Source: Chondrus crispus
Lineage: Eukaryota; Rhodophyta; Florideophyceae; Gigartinales; Gigartinaceae
Direction of reading: 5' to 3'
Assembly (NCBI RefSeq): GCF_000350225.1
Contig: NW_005179057.1
Location: 254,534 to 318,533, forward strand
Length of the DNA stretch: 64,000 nucleotides
The number at the start of each line of letters is the position of its first letter. Position 1 is the stretch's first letter. A program made the position numbers and the translations under genes. The notes beneath the pieces were generated by a model, which saw only the letters and a program-made list of their open reading frames with translations, made no database searches and was not told the origin of the DNA. Of the stretch, positions 1 through 11,867 are shown in pieces.

Positions 1-39
1 AAAGCCGTCGACCCCTTCTGCAACCGCATCAAAGAAGAA

Positions 40-1645
40 ATGGACGCCGGAAAGGTGAGAACGTTCAGCATGGAGACCGAGGAACTCGAAGGAACTCCAT
101 GCCGTACCGCGGCGGAGTTTGTACAAGTGGTGATACCACAATCGCTAAGGGACCGCGTCCTAGGGTTGAGCCACTACGCAAAATTGGCAGGCCAACCGGG
201 AGGCAGGAAACTTTACAAGACTTTGAGAAGATATTTTTATTGGCCTACGATGGCCCTAGACTGCTACGCAGTCGCGAAGAATTGCGCCGCACGTGCGCGG
301 GAAAGGGTGAAGTTAAGAAGAAACACGAAGGAAATGAAGCTGTTCACGCCCAAAGCTCCGCTGCAGTTTGTCGCCATCGACATTCTCGGGGAGCTAATTA
401 CAACTAAACGAGGAAATCGGTATATCCTCGTGATCAGCGATCGATACTCGAAACTGGTACGAACCGTACCGTTGAAGAAGATATCAGCTGCACACATCGC
501 ACAAGCCTTCGTTCACCATTGGGTATTCGTGTACGGACCGCCGGTCAAGCTGCTGTCCGACAATGGAACACAATTCACGGCCCGGTTCTTTCAGAACGTC
601 TGTGGAATTCTCGGCATACGCAATGTGTTCACGACTACGTACCACCCGCAAGCCAACGGCCAAGTTGAGAGGTTTAACCGCACGCTGACTTCCGCGTTGC
701 GAAAATATGTTGGAGAGCATCCCAAGGACTGGGACCTATTTTGCGACGCTGTGACGTTCGCATACAACACGCAAGTGCATCGAACTACGAATGTGGTTGT
801 GTATGAAATTGATGAATGTTTTTTTCCCTACCCGTTCCACTGCCGCACAGCCAAGTTTGGAAGGATTTAGCTCGAATCGAGCGTACTACCTGAAATGGCA
901 GTCGTGGTTGGAAAGCCTGATGAAAGGCGCTGGTAAGAGCTTGCGGAAAGAACAAGCGCGCTACAAGCGAAATTTCGACGCAAGGCTCCGCAAGTCGAAG
1001 TATGACATCCCTTCAGGATCATACGTATTCCTTCGGAAAGAGCAAGGCACGGCCACCGAGCCGAAACATAAGTTGGCACAAGTGGCTACAGGTCCATATC
1101 AAGTGGAGGAGTCAACTGAGAATACGGTCGTCATATCCATCGGCGACCAGGAAGAGCGCGTGTCGCGAGATAGAGTCGAACTAACCCCTAGTCCCATGGA
1201 CTACGCGCCGATAGTCGGGTTACGACAAGCGCTACAATTTCTCAACACAGGAGGAAAACAAGAAGGACCCGCCGCGCAAGCGAAAGATAGGATGGATGAC
1301 GGACCGTTGATAAATCAGGAAGCTACGGGGACCCCGCCCGGTCTACAAGAGATGGGAGGTTCGGAAGGACAGGGTTAGGAGGAGTCACTGACTCTTCGGA
1401 AGGGGGACGGACAGTTGGACACGCAGGAAGAAGGAGCCGGGAGTCAGGAGTATGTGATCGACAAGATCGTGGACCACGGCTACGACGGGGAGAAATTAAT
1501 TCTCAAAGTGAGATGGTATGGGTATACCCTCAAGGACGCAACGTGGGAACCCATCGAGCAATTGCCCCGCAGCGCGGCCGTCACGTATTTCCGACGGAAA
1601 AGACTATCCTTGCCCGCGCAGGTCGCGCAAGCGCAATCGGGATAG
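40..1645 (+). pseudogene. Retroviral-type integrase with chromodomain, frameshifted (element A pol)
   Basis: The integrase core inserts retroelement cDNA into the chromosome; the chromodomain usually guides it to marked chromatin. The catalytic triad is visible: Asp in AIDILGEL, Asp in LLSDNGTQF and Glu in ANGQVERFNR. The N-terminal zinc-binding HHCC motif is damaged: the usual AGHPG reads AGQPG and only one of the two closing cysteines remains. The frame is lost in a run of eight T near 818-826. It resumes in another frame (ARYKRNFDARL, then a GPY/F-like segment) and meets an in-frame TAG at 1376. The same frame then encodes a chromodomain (about 1,450-1,600, with KVRWYGYTLKDATWEP). The three pieces line up with the end of element B pol. 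Confidence 0.85.
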
Positions 1646-3659
1646 TGGTAACCAAGAATCTCACATGTCAGTGCCAGTGCGGTAATACGCACTGGGCAGA
1701 GCGAGCCGACGTGAGGGTCAAGAAAAGGGGAACGATGAGATGGAACAAACCAGGTGAGGGGCCTTTAGATAGCCCCCCCGCGAGTAGAAGCAGCGCGCGC
1801 ACGAGTAGGATGAGCGTTGTGATGAGATACTCAGGTCGGAAGTCGCGTAACGGGGTGCCAAGCGAAGAAAGAACGCTGGAAGAACGGGAACATGGACCGG
1901 ACAATCCATCTTTTTCACTCTTACCTTCATAACAGTTCGGTCTCGTTTTTGTTTTATTTGTGATTGCTTTTGTGTTGTCCTATTTTATTTTATATTTGAG
2001 ATGTTGGGGACACGACCCCGTACCGCAGAGGTCGGTCCGCAAGTTTTCGAGGAGCCCAAGGAGGACGTTGAAGAGGCGATAATCTTCGAGATCAATTCCG
2101 CCTTCGACAAGGTTACGGCCGACACCCGCGTCGCGGGATTCTCACCGGGTCATAACGAAGACCTCTCTCTTATTTTCTATTCCTTTTCTTTGCTTCGGTT
2201 CTGTTTCTTTTTGTTTATTTTTTTTGATGTCGAAGACACAGCCCCGGGCAACGTCCGGGGCCCCTAAGAGAATGAGGAAGGTGAACCAAGTCGCCCACTT
2301 ACAAGAAGAAGAAAAAAGGGAAAATGGATGCACGACGTTGATGGCCAACCAGGTGACATTAGTTAGATTAGAAAAATATATAAGTATGTAGCGAACGCCG
2401 TGAGAGAGGACGGAGTCCGGAAGACGTGTGCTCTACGAGTGACCGCGCACGACGATGAGATTAAGGCAGAGCTTCCCGGAGGGGCGTACTTCGTGTCGTT
2501 GGAGAAGGGCTGAAATGGCCGACGGCTGGTTGAAGGGCTGTGGGTGATTGAGGAAGTGACTGGTGTCAACCAGACGGCAACATAAATAGGAGAGCGGAAC
2601 GCATTGGAAAGGGGGTAAGTGGAGGAACAAGCGTGGTTCCGCAGTCGCGTGTGCAGGCCTACCGATGAAGCTGTGTCGGTCGCGAACGCTATACACCCGA
2701 ATATCCCGCGCAAGTGGGCTATTCTCGCTGATACTGTGGGGGCAACAGGGAAAGGAGGTGCAGACTACTGTCCTCCACGGTGGACATGGGGGTGCGTCAG
2801 ACGGACGAGTGGGTTATCTTTGAGTCGAGGGAGAAGGGGTCTAAAGGATGTGGCTGAAGTGCATACGCATGCTGGTAAGGCGAAGCAGGAGGAAGTGGAT
2901 GATGAGGTGTGCGACGAAGCTGAGGCATTGGCAGGAACGAGTGTCGGAGGCGTGGGAGACGTACCTCTTGAGGATGAAGAGATGCACCACGATGCGAGGG
3001 GAGAGTCCGAAGGGCAGGCAGTTGTTGTTGGATGGCCCATCGCGTAAGCCGCGGTACATCCCCGAGTACACCGCACCAACACCCCGTGAAGATCGACAAG
3101 TGTCGCGATGCCCAAGTGGAACAGAGAACCACATCGGAAAATTTTAAGCAAAATTTAGGAAGGCATGTCGCGTCGAGCGCACGAGGCGCTGGGTACTTAG
3201 AAGATGTGCAACAGCACGCAAAAATTTCCTAGCGCGCGCGTAACACACTCACCGATCCCCGACGATCAACTCCTCCCTGTTTTTCTTTCTTTCTGTCTTA
3301 TTTTTATTTTGCTTTGTCTAGTGACCTTGAGAACGCGCGTCGCCGCGCGGACATCTACAAGACGGGAATTCGCGACCAAGAGGAGCGGCGCGGGGAAGAC
3401 TAACAAGAGATACGGAGACTGGCAACGCGACGGAACCGAACCGCGTCACGAGATCCGAAATCGCGTGAGTTTCACGATGGGCAAGAGAGAGGGGTATCTA
3501 CCCGCAAGAAGAAGGCGATTGCGAAAGTGGTGCAGGTCCAGGGAAAGAGCAGCGCGAACAGGTTGAAGCTGTGAAAGCGCCCGCGTCACCCTCAACCAGG
3601 AGCCGTGCAGGGCGATTAGGTTCTAGAAATATTGAGCAGAATGATGGGGAAAGAATCGA
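1646..3659 (+). other. Element A spacer with pyrimidine tracts, no clear gene
   Basis: No convincing gene was found. Three long T/C-rich runs (about 1,940-1,998, 2,160-2,232 and 3,275-3,325) resemble intron 3' ends, and a TATA-like stretch lies at 2,372-2,385. These would fit a spliced or internally promoted downstream transcript for the ORF at 3.7-4.5 kb, but no exon pair can be proven. A motif similar to one near the proposed LTR start (ACATTAGTTAGATTAG) occurs at about 2,356. Confidence 0.3.
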
Positions 3660-4493
3660 AGCCGTCTCTTCGCCGGGAAGAGGTGGCAGTGCGAATGCAG
3701 CGGTGAAAAAAAGGACTCCCCAGTTCGAAAGGGGCTAAGTGGAACTCCGAAACGAAATGGTAGCTCCATTGTCCTAGAAGGAAAAAGAGGGCGCACGTCC
3801 TCAGGCATATGGCTACCGCGAAAAGCCCCCAAGACGACCACCACCACAGCACATGCCAAGACGGAGGAGACCGGAACTCAAGGGAATGGAGGAAGCAAAG
3901 ATGCAGGTGAATTTGACCAAGACTTTTCCTTTTCCGCGCCTGATCTCTCATATGGCAAGACATTGGGTCTGGGGCCGGACGAGAAAGACGTCGAGCCCAT
4001 GGAGACTTCAGAACGCCATGACAATACTGTCAGACATCAAGAGGAAAAAGGAATAGATGCTACGATCCCTGCGGATCTTTACCCCGTAGAGAACGAGAAT
4101 GGCAGGGCAGAAGAGAAGGTCTCTAGTGACACGGCTATGGAAGAGGGCACAGCGCCGGTGCTGAACACCCTGCTGCAGACGGAGACTGATATTCCGCTCC
4201 CGGCCATGACAGACAAAGATGAACCTTTCCGGGCAATGATGCTCTGTCAGCAACTTCAGAGAAGGTACTGGAACTTTGCCGACACACAAGACGACATGAT
4301 CGATCGATTTCTACGTCTCCTGCGAAGACGTTCGAACTTAAATCGGTTGAGGTCTGGTAATGAGCTACTCTAGGCTTGGGCATCTCCAGATGAACGGCAA
4401 TACCTCCGGCGGCTGAAGTGGTGCGCAGAAGTGAATTTTGCCCGCGTAGAACTGCGTCGTATGCAAGAACATGCGCTGGAGGATGACGCGAGG
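3660..4493 (+). pseudogene. Extra sense ORF of element A, product unknown, one TAG
   Basis: One frame is open through most of this interval. The part after the ATG at 3,963 is acidic and Ser/Thr/Glu-rich (GLGPDEKDVEPMETSERHD). It then becomes helical and basic (LLRRRSNLNRLRSG). A TAG at 4371-4373 interrupts it, after which the same frame continues with a charged helical stretch (RQYLRRLKWCAEVNFARVE) to a TGA at about 4,491. Amino-acid composition is more protein-like than in neighbouring frames. It lies between the chromodomain and the antisense ORF, where gypsy elements sometimes carry an additional ORF. No family was recognised; a second Gag-like or accessory protein is possible. Confidence 0.35.
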
Positions 4494-5068
4494 TGAGGGA
4501 AAATTAAATTACCCTCCTCACAAACATCAAGGCCTGTTTGTAGGGAAAAGGAGTTCGATGGAGACGGGAAGAATTCCCTACTTAGTAGGAACATGAGGCA
4601 CAAAAGAAAAAATCGGGTGAAGCAGACTGGCCTTTTTTTTATTTTTTATTTGACAAGGGTTGAAGCGCTCTTTGACGAGCAGAGTTTGCGAGATAAAACG
4701 TCGGAGACATGCCGACGGCATCTCCGCCGCGAACGAGCTGGGTTAGTTGATAGGCTTGAGAAGCCTACGTGGCCAGAGTGGCACCCCATCAAAAGGGCAA
4801 GATCGGGAAGAGACGACCCCGATCGCCACCGAGTTGGCGACTACATTCACGACGAGCGCACCCTATCAGAAAGGATGATCGTCAGAGCCCTGGAATTTTG
4901 ATTTTAGGGGGAACTACGCAAGGCTTTGTGGGCGGAATGCAAAAACTCACTGCATTCTTCCTGGGGGTTTTTTTGGGCGGTGAGAAAACTACTGTAGCTA
5001 TGAGCGAGAAGGAAGATTTGACGTCAAGGGACGATGTGTTAGGAAGGGACACAGGGGTGCAAGGAAAA

Positions 5069-5156
5069 TGGATAAGAGAAGGGAGACAGTAACGAGGAAA
5101 AGAGAAGGAAAGTGGATAAGAGAAGGGAGACAGTAACGAGGAAAAGAGAAGGAAAA
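5069..5156 (+). repeat. 44-bp tandem duplication
   Basis: Two adjacent copies of a 44-bp purine-rich unit beginning TGGATAAGAGAAGGGAG; the copies appear identical apart from the last base. It lies in the purine-rich spacer of element A. Confidence 0.9.
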
Positions 5157-5747
5157 TGGAAAGACGAAGATGCGACCGCGGCGACGGGGCGTATGAAAAA
5201 AGAGGAGGAAGTTGATAGGAGACGGAAATGCAATTTATTTTCGGTGGAACGAAGGGAAGTGTCGACGATGGGACGACACTCTCGGAGGACAATGATCCGA
5301 ACATGGATCGGCAGGACGCTACCATCGGTAAGGGATCAATGGGACGATTTACCCAAGGATATTTTTCTTTGGAAGTGAGGCGACAAGTTGCGCCAGTAAG
5401 CGCAGGTCAACAAGGGACGCTCCTCGAAGAGCCCCCTCGTTTATTCCGTGGGCACGGAGTAATGTGCGATAAACGCTGGCGGCGCAATCGTTCATTTTAA
5501 CGATATCTGAAGAGGACGGGGAGGTCGAACCTCCCCTGGTCGATTGGACTGCGTCGGCAATTGGTGGCAAGGGGGCGGCAACTGGAACAGCCGCAGGAGA
5601 AGGGGGACGAGCTGGGACGTGCACAGGGGAAGACGGAGCAGGAGGAGCCAAGGCGGTAAGGGACAAAGAATTTCCCTTCCTTTCTGGGGCTGCGCGCACG
5701 GACAGACTGTCAGTCCGGCTAGATGACGAGGAGATCTCTCTCGTCTC

Positions 5748-7508
5748 TCATAGAGGGTGACACCTGGCCACTGGAGGTGAATGAGACCGCAAAGGGGGTT
5801 TGACCTCCTTACACTCGGGGGCTCTCGTCGCCCTTATCGAAGCGTTCACGGGGAGAGTGGGGCCGGCCGGATCGACAGGGAGTGAAGTCGGTGAGACTGG
5901 TAGCACAGGGCGAGAACGCAAAGGCTCCCGGGGACAGAGGTCGCGCTCGCGGGGATCCGCAAGGAAGACGGGCAATTCAACCGGAACGGGCGTCTGACTC
6001 CCATACTGTCGACTCAGACGCGCTTCGTCGCAAGAACATTGCGATCCCGTCCAGGGGTTACACCAAGCGTAGTCCCCCGCACCACGATGACCACGACCAG
6101 GAGAGAAGGAGGGGCGTTGCCGGACGAAGGAACGAGAGGAATTTTGATGCGGTATCGAGTCCCAATCGACCTCCTCTATTTTATCGAGGAGAGAATGCAG
6201 TTCGGTGTCTGCATCAGCGCCGCCCAGGGGAATCGAATAATCGAGGCGTCGCATAAGGCTGATGAGCTGGGTAGGCAAGTACCACAACCTCCAACAGTCG
6301 TAGGTCTCCCACAGGAGGGTCACTGCCACTTTGGTACACCACTCTGTGAGGAAGACTACCCAAAGGCCGTGTCGAGGGTCACGTAAATACCTTCCGTAAT
6401 ACGTGTAAACGGGGCCGAGCCCAGCCCAGAAGCCTTGGCAGACCTCAAATTGGCTCCACCACGACGGAATACGCTGGTAACGATTCGCGTAATGGGACCT
6501 TGAGATTTCGCGCGCCTCCAACATCTGGTAGGCCACAAAATAACCCGTGTCAGACGGAATACGGCGTTCGAAGCGCACTGTATGCTGGAAGAAGGGGATG
6601 GTACCCCGCTTGATAAGTCGGAAATTAGCCGGAATTATGGCGTTGGTCCACATCATAGCGTCGCCCGAGACGGTCCGTTGGTTGAACCAAAGGCGGCTAG
6701 CTTCACGAGGAGGGTTATCGGAGGTCCAGGCCAGCATGTTGTCGAGGTAAGACCGCTCGCCCTCGGTGCGAAATTGCCACGTGTCACAACCGAATTCCTC
6801 AGGGATGAGATCCTGCGTCAATGGCAGCTCAAGCCTGTCACACACAGCGGTCATGAAGCGGGTCGATAACACCGCACGACCACGAGGAGGAGTGTGACAT
6901 AGAATGGAGGGAGGAATGGCGATGCGAGCCAACTAATCGTAAGACCGTATGGCTTGAAGGGGGATTTGTCCTGGAAGCATACCGGCGCCATCGGCGAACG
7001 AGTAAGCAATGTCATCGAAGGCGCATACACCGATCACTGAGAACCATTTAGCGGAAGCAAAGAGCTCAGGATTAAGGCGCATGGCCTTATCGTGGAGCTC
7101 CGACGCAGCAGGGTATCGACGCGAGGACGGAGTGTCAGGACCGGAATCGATGTGGGCAACAGGGCCGGCATGTTGGGAATCAGGGGGTAATCGAGGGATG
7201 GAAGGAAGACTTAGAGGTCGTGGGAAGTGGAAGAAAAGCCCACGCCGGGACGCTTGCGTTTGGTACCACCACTCGAGTGTCTCGGGGATGAAGGAAACAT
7301 GGGGCCCGTCTTGCTCTTGCACTTTCACCGGATACCGGATGCGGTGGTGTAGGTTTATGAGAGAAACGGCGAGGAGATTATACGATGGCGGAGTGGCGTA
7401 CAAGAGCGCTCGGAAGGGGGATATGTAGTGCAATACGCACCTGAAAAGGGGGGTGAAAAGAAAGGAAAATATTTGGATATGAAAAGTAGTCCGGGTTGGG
7501 GGACACAC
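5748..7508 (-). pseudogene. Antisense ORF of element A, about 586 codons, one TAG
   Basis: A long ORF runs opposite to pol and starts beside the probable 3' LTR. It is split only by a TAG at 6933-6935, after which the same frame continues to 5,748. The central part is rich in Trp, Tyr and Phe and looks like a folded domain (for example WWSQFEVCQGFWAGLGPVY and LWVVFLTEWCTKVAVTLLW). The C-terminal 130 residues are Pro/Ser/Arg-rich and probably disordered. The first in-frame codon near the LTR is not ATG, so the true start is unknown. No family was recognised. Element B has an antisense ORF in the same place, but no clear sequence similarity between the two could be seen by eye. Confidence 0.5.
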
Positions 7509-7509
7509 G

Positions 7510-8150
7510 TGTGAATAATTGCACAGTTTTAATTTATAATTATTTTATTTTATTTAGTTAATTAGTTAGCATTAATTTTGCTGACATTAGATTAGATTTA
7601 TGATCTAGCGCCGCGAACTACTGTAGTGGCTCCGGCGGGGCGATATATACCTTAGCCCTCTGACCACCAAGTCAGTAAAGGTAACCCGAGTTGCCAGAGT
7701 TGAATGTTGCCTTGGTCGAAGTCCGTCTCTACCAAGACGCTCCCTTTTACCTAAGCCTACGGCATCCTTTGCGTTCGGGGGTTTCCTTTTCTTTTCCCTT
7801 TATTTCCCTATTCATTCCTCTACTTCTATTTCTATCTTTCCCTTAATTGTGTTGGTTCCATTGGAGTCGGTTGCGACCGATCCGGTGTAGGTGTTTTAGC
7901 CATCGGGCAACACGTTGTGTAGCGCTGCTACTGTTTCAAGTTCCGTCGGAAGGCTGTTGCGACGACGCCTCCGTCGAAGGTCTTACTGTATAAGACAGAG
8001 TTGGTACCACCTACCGCGATTGCGATCGCGCTGGTGAGGGTGTTTCTAGCCATCGGGCAACACGTCGGTAGTAGCGCTGCTACACAATTACGATCCCGTC
8101 GGGTAGTGCTGAGCAAGCCCCCGTCGAAGACCTTGAATTATACCCAAGGT
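7510..8150 (+). repeat. Probable 3' LTR of element A, end undefined
   Basis: A purine-rich stretch (GGGTTGGGGGA) ends just before TGTGAATAATTG at about 7,510, as expected for a polypurine tract followed by an LTR. Shortly inside is ATTAGATTAGATTTA, also found near the start of the element B LTR. Inside the segment a roughly 110-bp block starting at about 7,893 (AGCCATCGGGCAACACG, then GTAGCGCTGCTAC, then CCGTCGAAG) is repeated diverged at about 8,040-8,150. This makes the 3' boundary ambiguous. A candidate end in TACA lies near 8,083. Confidence 0.35.
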
Positions 8151-8853
8151 GCTGAAGACGCTCGTCGAGCATTGGCCTTACAACCCAGCGAACCGCGGTT
8201 ACATTCTCGTAGACAAGCCCAACCCGCACTCGCCGAGCGCTCAAGTCTTCACAAGTCTCTACCACCATTTTCCTCCCGGGCCAAGCATCTTTCCTTACCC
8301 CCCCCCGTCGGAGCTGAGCTACCGTGGGCCGCAAGCCCACACAAGGGGAAAGGGAGTCTCGAACGCTCCGTAGCGCGTGCCATCGGCAGTTGTTGTTGTT
8401 GCTGTTGTTTTTCGTCTTTTTGTTTGACCGTCGGACTGTGTTCGCGGCCTGCCAGGCACATTGCACTACAGTACGCGTCTCAGTGACGGCCGTCCTGCTG
8501 GAGTCCGTTCGAGGCGGACATTTCGCCGGCGACCTTGGGCTCACGGGGGTCATGAGGTCGACCGACTCGTGTCGGTCGTTGTTACCCCCGTCTCGCTCGT
8601 TGCGCGTCACTGGGACGTCGGGTGTCCCGGGGATGCCTTCTTCCAACATCGGGTCTGCGTGGGCCTCGGTGTTGGGTTTCTCCTGCAATGTCGACATTGC
8701 TGGAGTCCCCGTGCTCGACTCCGATAGGGAGGGATGTATTATCGGACAATACCCCCCGTGTCCTTGGCGAGCACACGGGGACCGGTGTAGTTCATGGGGA
8801 AAAGACGACTCACGCGACCGCGTGTACGTAACCGTCTTTACCCTTTTTTCGAA
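8080..8853 (-). pseudogene. 5' end of pol of element C (truncated)
   Basis: The frame opens after a TAG that lies 13-15 nt upstream of the gag stop, in the minus-one frame, exactly as in element B. The product is low-complexity (KKTKNNSNNNNC) and Arg/Ser-rich and has no enzymatic motif before it ends at 8,080. It corresponds to the linker that precedes the protease in B, but residue-by-residue similarity is weak. The break coincides with the start of the element A LTR-like block. Confidence 0.5.
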
Positions 8854-11089
8854 CTACCGGTGCCATCGGAGCTACACCCCTGGCTATCGGTGGCCAGGTC
8901 CCCTTCGGGTCCTTGGCCGCGTGGGTTGGGACGATCCCCGCACTGCGGCCGCGCGTCATCGGCGAAGTACCTGGGTACTTTCTGACCTTGAGCTGCGACA
9001 TCCGGACGTCGCAGGAGCTGAGGGACGTGTCGAACCGGTTCGCCTTCTTGTCCCTCCGCGGGTAGGGGATACCTACCCTCTACCCAATCTTGCAGGTACA
9101 TGATCGCGTTCTGTACGTGTTGGGGTAACCGAGAACGGTCTCGGTCCCCTCTCCCTCCTTGGCGGGGGTACCTTGTGTCGGCCTGGCGGTAGTCGGGCCG
9201 ACCCCGACGATCGACTTCGGTACGACGATACCCGCCTCCACGGGGGGCGAAGCGAGCGCCCCCACCCGACCGATTCGGGAAACCTTGACGCGGGGGACGA
9301 CCCTCGCCGACAGCTTGCCGGAGGAGATGACGCGCCCCGGGGCGCGTCTCCATCTGGTAGCGGTAGTTTCTGTACGCCGTGAACATCCGTTGTTCCGGCG
9401 ACAGGAACGGGCAGGCGTACATGGCGTGTCCGTATGTACGGCATAGCCAGCACACGTATACGTATACGCGCTGCCGTCCGTTGAGGCGAAGGTCGCCGTG
9501 TGACGCGACTCCTCATCGGTGAGGAGGGGTACGCGAGGGGCTTCATCTCCGGTATCTCGGTTTGAGATGTCGAGCTCAGCGACCCGGGGGTCCGTACCCC
9601 TGGGCGCTCTTGGAGTGGCCGCGAATGCGGTCGCGTAGCTCGACGTCGTTCCGGTTGACATTGGTGAAAGGGATCGACCCCCTACTGGGCCTGCTCCTTG
9701 CGTAATGAGGACAGGGTCGGCCTGCCACTCATCCTCTCCGACATGGAGAGTAGAGGCGGGCGAACTTGTTGCGGTGGACTTCGTAGCCCTGCCAGCCCTC
9801 CCTGCCGGTTTCGAATCCGGCAGAGGTAAACCGCGTCGAGCGCTGTAAGTGGTTCCTTCCGCCGTTGCGATACGGCGGATGATCGGAAGATCGGTCTTCT
9901 GGCGGCTCGGCAGCCGCTGTACAGTTTCGGAAACTGCGGCACGGGTCGCAGGTGCCAGTCCCCGCACGAAGTAGTGCGCGAGAGACTGTTCGGAGAACAC
10001 CGCCGTGCATCGGGACGCGGCCGTTTCGAGCCGGTCCGCGAACGTGTTCTCCGTCTCGTGAGATTGCTGTCGCGCCGTTACGACAGCATCGTACGCTTCA
10101 CCTGACACGTCTTCGGTTAGGTAGCGTTTCAAGAATTGATTCACGAGCCCCGGCCAACTCACGTCGTCGTGTAGTTGGCCGGCGCGGAGGCCACGCATCG
10201 TATAACTCGTATACAGGCGCTCCGCGTCGCGCTCTAAGAAGTGCGCGAGGACTCTCACCGCAACACCTTTGGTCAGGTGTTGCGAGTTGAAGGTTATCCG
10301 AATATCCTTCAAAAACGGTAGTAGCTAGATCGGGTCCGTACCGTCAAAGCTCCTCATCGTGGGATGGATCCCACGGCAGCGTTGGACGTACTTCGCGATC
10401 CGTCCCGCGTCACCCGAGGTAACGAGCCTCGAGGGGTTATCCAAGCCGTACATACGATAGTTAGCGACGGCGCTGAACTCTTGAATCATCGTATCCACCG
10501 GCTCGAGCCCGGGTTCAGCGGGGCCCAGCGTTCCAAAGGGGGCAACAGGTAGCGTACGAACGTCTACCGGACCTGGGTGCTCGGCGTAGTTCGCCGGCGG
10601 GTATCCGCCCCAGCGGGGATCGACGGAGAACATCGGTTCTCCGGATCGGCGGGCGGCTCCTCCACGGTCAGGGTCGTCGCGATACGGCACCCGATCGGTC
10701 TGCCACCTGCTTCCGGGGGCAGGGCGCAGAGCTTGGGTTTCGGACGCCACGTTGGCGTCCGTCGGGGATCGTCTCTCCTCTGCGCCGCGACTGGGGTAGA
10801 CCCCAGTCGGGCGCCATCCTTGTGGCGCGGCTGCGCCCGGAGGTACGGCACCACCGGGCCCTCTCGAGGGGGCACCGGGTAGCCTTTGGGCAATGGTACG
10901 TTCCATGTCACTGGCACGCCGACGGGTGGCATTGAGCTCGGCGGAGAGGTGCGCGAACGCACCCAACTGTTCCGCGGATGGGGAGGTTCCAGCGTCGCCG
11001 TCGCCCGATGGGGCGGATGGGGATCGCATAGCGGCCGGACTCGGATGCGCGGCTTCGGAGCGGATCAAGGGCTCGTAGTCTTGGCTCAT
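8838..11089 (-). pseudogene. Gag of element C, broken by a stop and a frameshift
   Basis: Structural capsid/nucleocapsid protein of the retroelement. It matches the B gag throughout, including SAEQ..AFAH..AELN.TRRRA, RIFKD-like ITFNSQHLTKG, TSYTMRGLRAGQLHDD and the CCHC zinc knuckle CWLCRTYGHAMYAC. The ATG at 11,089 (MSQDYEPLIRS) starts a shorter N-terminus than in B. A TAG at 10325-10327 replaces a Gln codon, and a small insertion just before the zinc knuckle (about 9,455-9,470) shifts the frame. From the knuckle to the TAA at 8838 the frame is clean, which shows how the end of the B gag should read. Confidence 0.85.
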
Positions 11090-11147
11090 CTCAACGCGAT
11101 CGGACGCGGAGGGAAACGGAAGTCTTCTCGGAGTTCGAACTCCGGGT

Positions 11148-11168
11148 TCTTCTAGGTCGGGAGACCAC
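11148..11168 (-). promoter_or_regulatory. Primer-binding segment of element C
   Basis: Directly after the 5' LTR, the minus strand reads GTGGTCTCCCGACC followed by TAGAAGA. The same 21 nt follow the 5' LTR of element B while the next bases differ. Reverse transcription of LTR elements is primed by a tRNA whose 3' end pairs here (TGG pairs with CCA). The tRNA species was not identified. Confidence 0.65.
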
Positions 11169-11867
11169 TGTAGCATAAACACCCCCAGACGACCGAGGGT
11201 GCATGCGCAGTCCGACGTAGACTCGTTCGAACGGGAAGACGGGTGAAGCAACAGCTAACGAGGCAGGGAAGCGGGCCCTGGTAGCGGTGTAGTAGAACGG
11301 GACGGTCGGGGACGACGCGTACGCGCGGGCCGATCTACGCCTCGACGCCCCGGAGCAGCGCTGGGTAACGTACCAGCGCTGACGGGCGGAGGCGGATCTA
11401 GGCTCGCTCGCGCACGCGTGTGTCCCCTACCCGCTCCCTTCCTCCTAACGCGCGCGAAGGCGAAGGCGCGTAGTTAGAATAAGCTAGGTGAACTGACCTT
11501 GGTGGTCGGTTGAGGACAAGTCCGTGCTTGTCCCCCTCCTGCCGCCGTCGGTCCGCTCCATATTTAATATACAAACAATCTATCATAACACTACAGTACC
11601 GAGGTACTGTAGTAGGTTACTGTAGTGCAGGTCGGCCTGCACTGTAATACTGTCAGCTATGTCGAGGCTGACAGTACACGTAGTACCCGTGGTGCGTGCG
11701 CGCTTCGTTCGCGCGTGGTACACGTGTGCACGTGTATGCGCGTGTCCCTTGTCCCCGTGGTGTACACGCGGACACGCGCAGTTGTACTGTAGAGCGTCGA
11801 GCTCTACAGTATGGGATCCCGTTGTTGATCTAATCTAACTAAAAGCCCCAGGGGGGGTTATACTACA
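11169..11867 (-). repeat. 5' LTR of element C (699 bp)
   Basis: It begins and ends with TGTAG...CTACA, and its inner end (ACACCCCCAGACGACCGAGGGTG on the plus strand) mirrors the 3' end of the B LTR. It is packed with short hairpins: CTACAGTACC/GGTACTGTAG at 11,591-11,612, GTGCAGG-CCGA-CCTGCAC, CTGTCAGC/GCTGACAG, and a 10-bp ACTGTAGAGC stem with loop TCGAC. No second LTR copy is present in the window because the element is truncated. Confidence 0.75.

Larger units (their letters stand above)
1..8150 (+). mobile_element. Ty3/gypsy LTR element A, 5' part outside window
   Basis: The left edge cuts into pol, so protease, reverse transcriptase and the 5' LTR are not visible. What remains, in order, is integrase, chromodomain, a 2-kb spacer with pyrimidine tracts, an extra sense ORF, an antisense ORF and a probable 3' LTR. 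This order (integrase-chromodomain, long 3' region, antisense ORF, LTR) parallels complete element B at 14.1-27.9 kb. The right limit is uncertain: an LTR-like segment starts near 7,510 and its end could not be fixed because the 5' LTR is unseen. Reading frames are broken in several places, so this copy looks old. Confidence 0.7.
8080..11867 (-). mobile_element. Ty3/gypsy element C, truncated (5' LTR, gag, start of pol)
   Basis: Close relative of element B in opposite orientation. From right to left it has a 5' LTR, a primer-binding segment identical to that of B over 21 nt, gag, the gag/pol overlap and about 250 codons of the pol frame. It then breaks off near 8.1 kb at the probable end of element A. 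Reverse transcriptase and integrase are absent. The simplest reading is that A inserted into, or recombined with, C. Confidence 0.75.

Noticed and set aside
8324-9103. Plus-strand ORF of 259 codons opposite gag/pol of element C
   Set aside because: Shadow of the minus-strand gag/pol region; no domain and no conservation with the matching region of element B.
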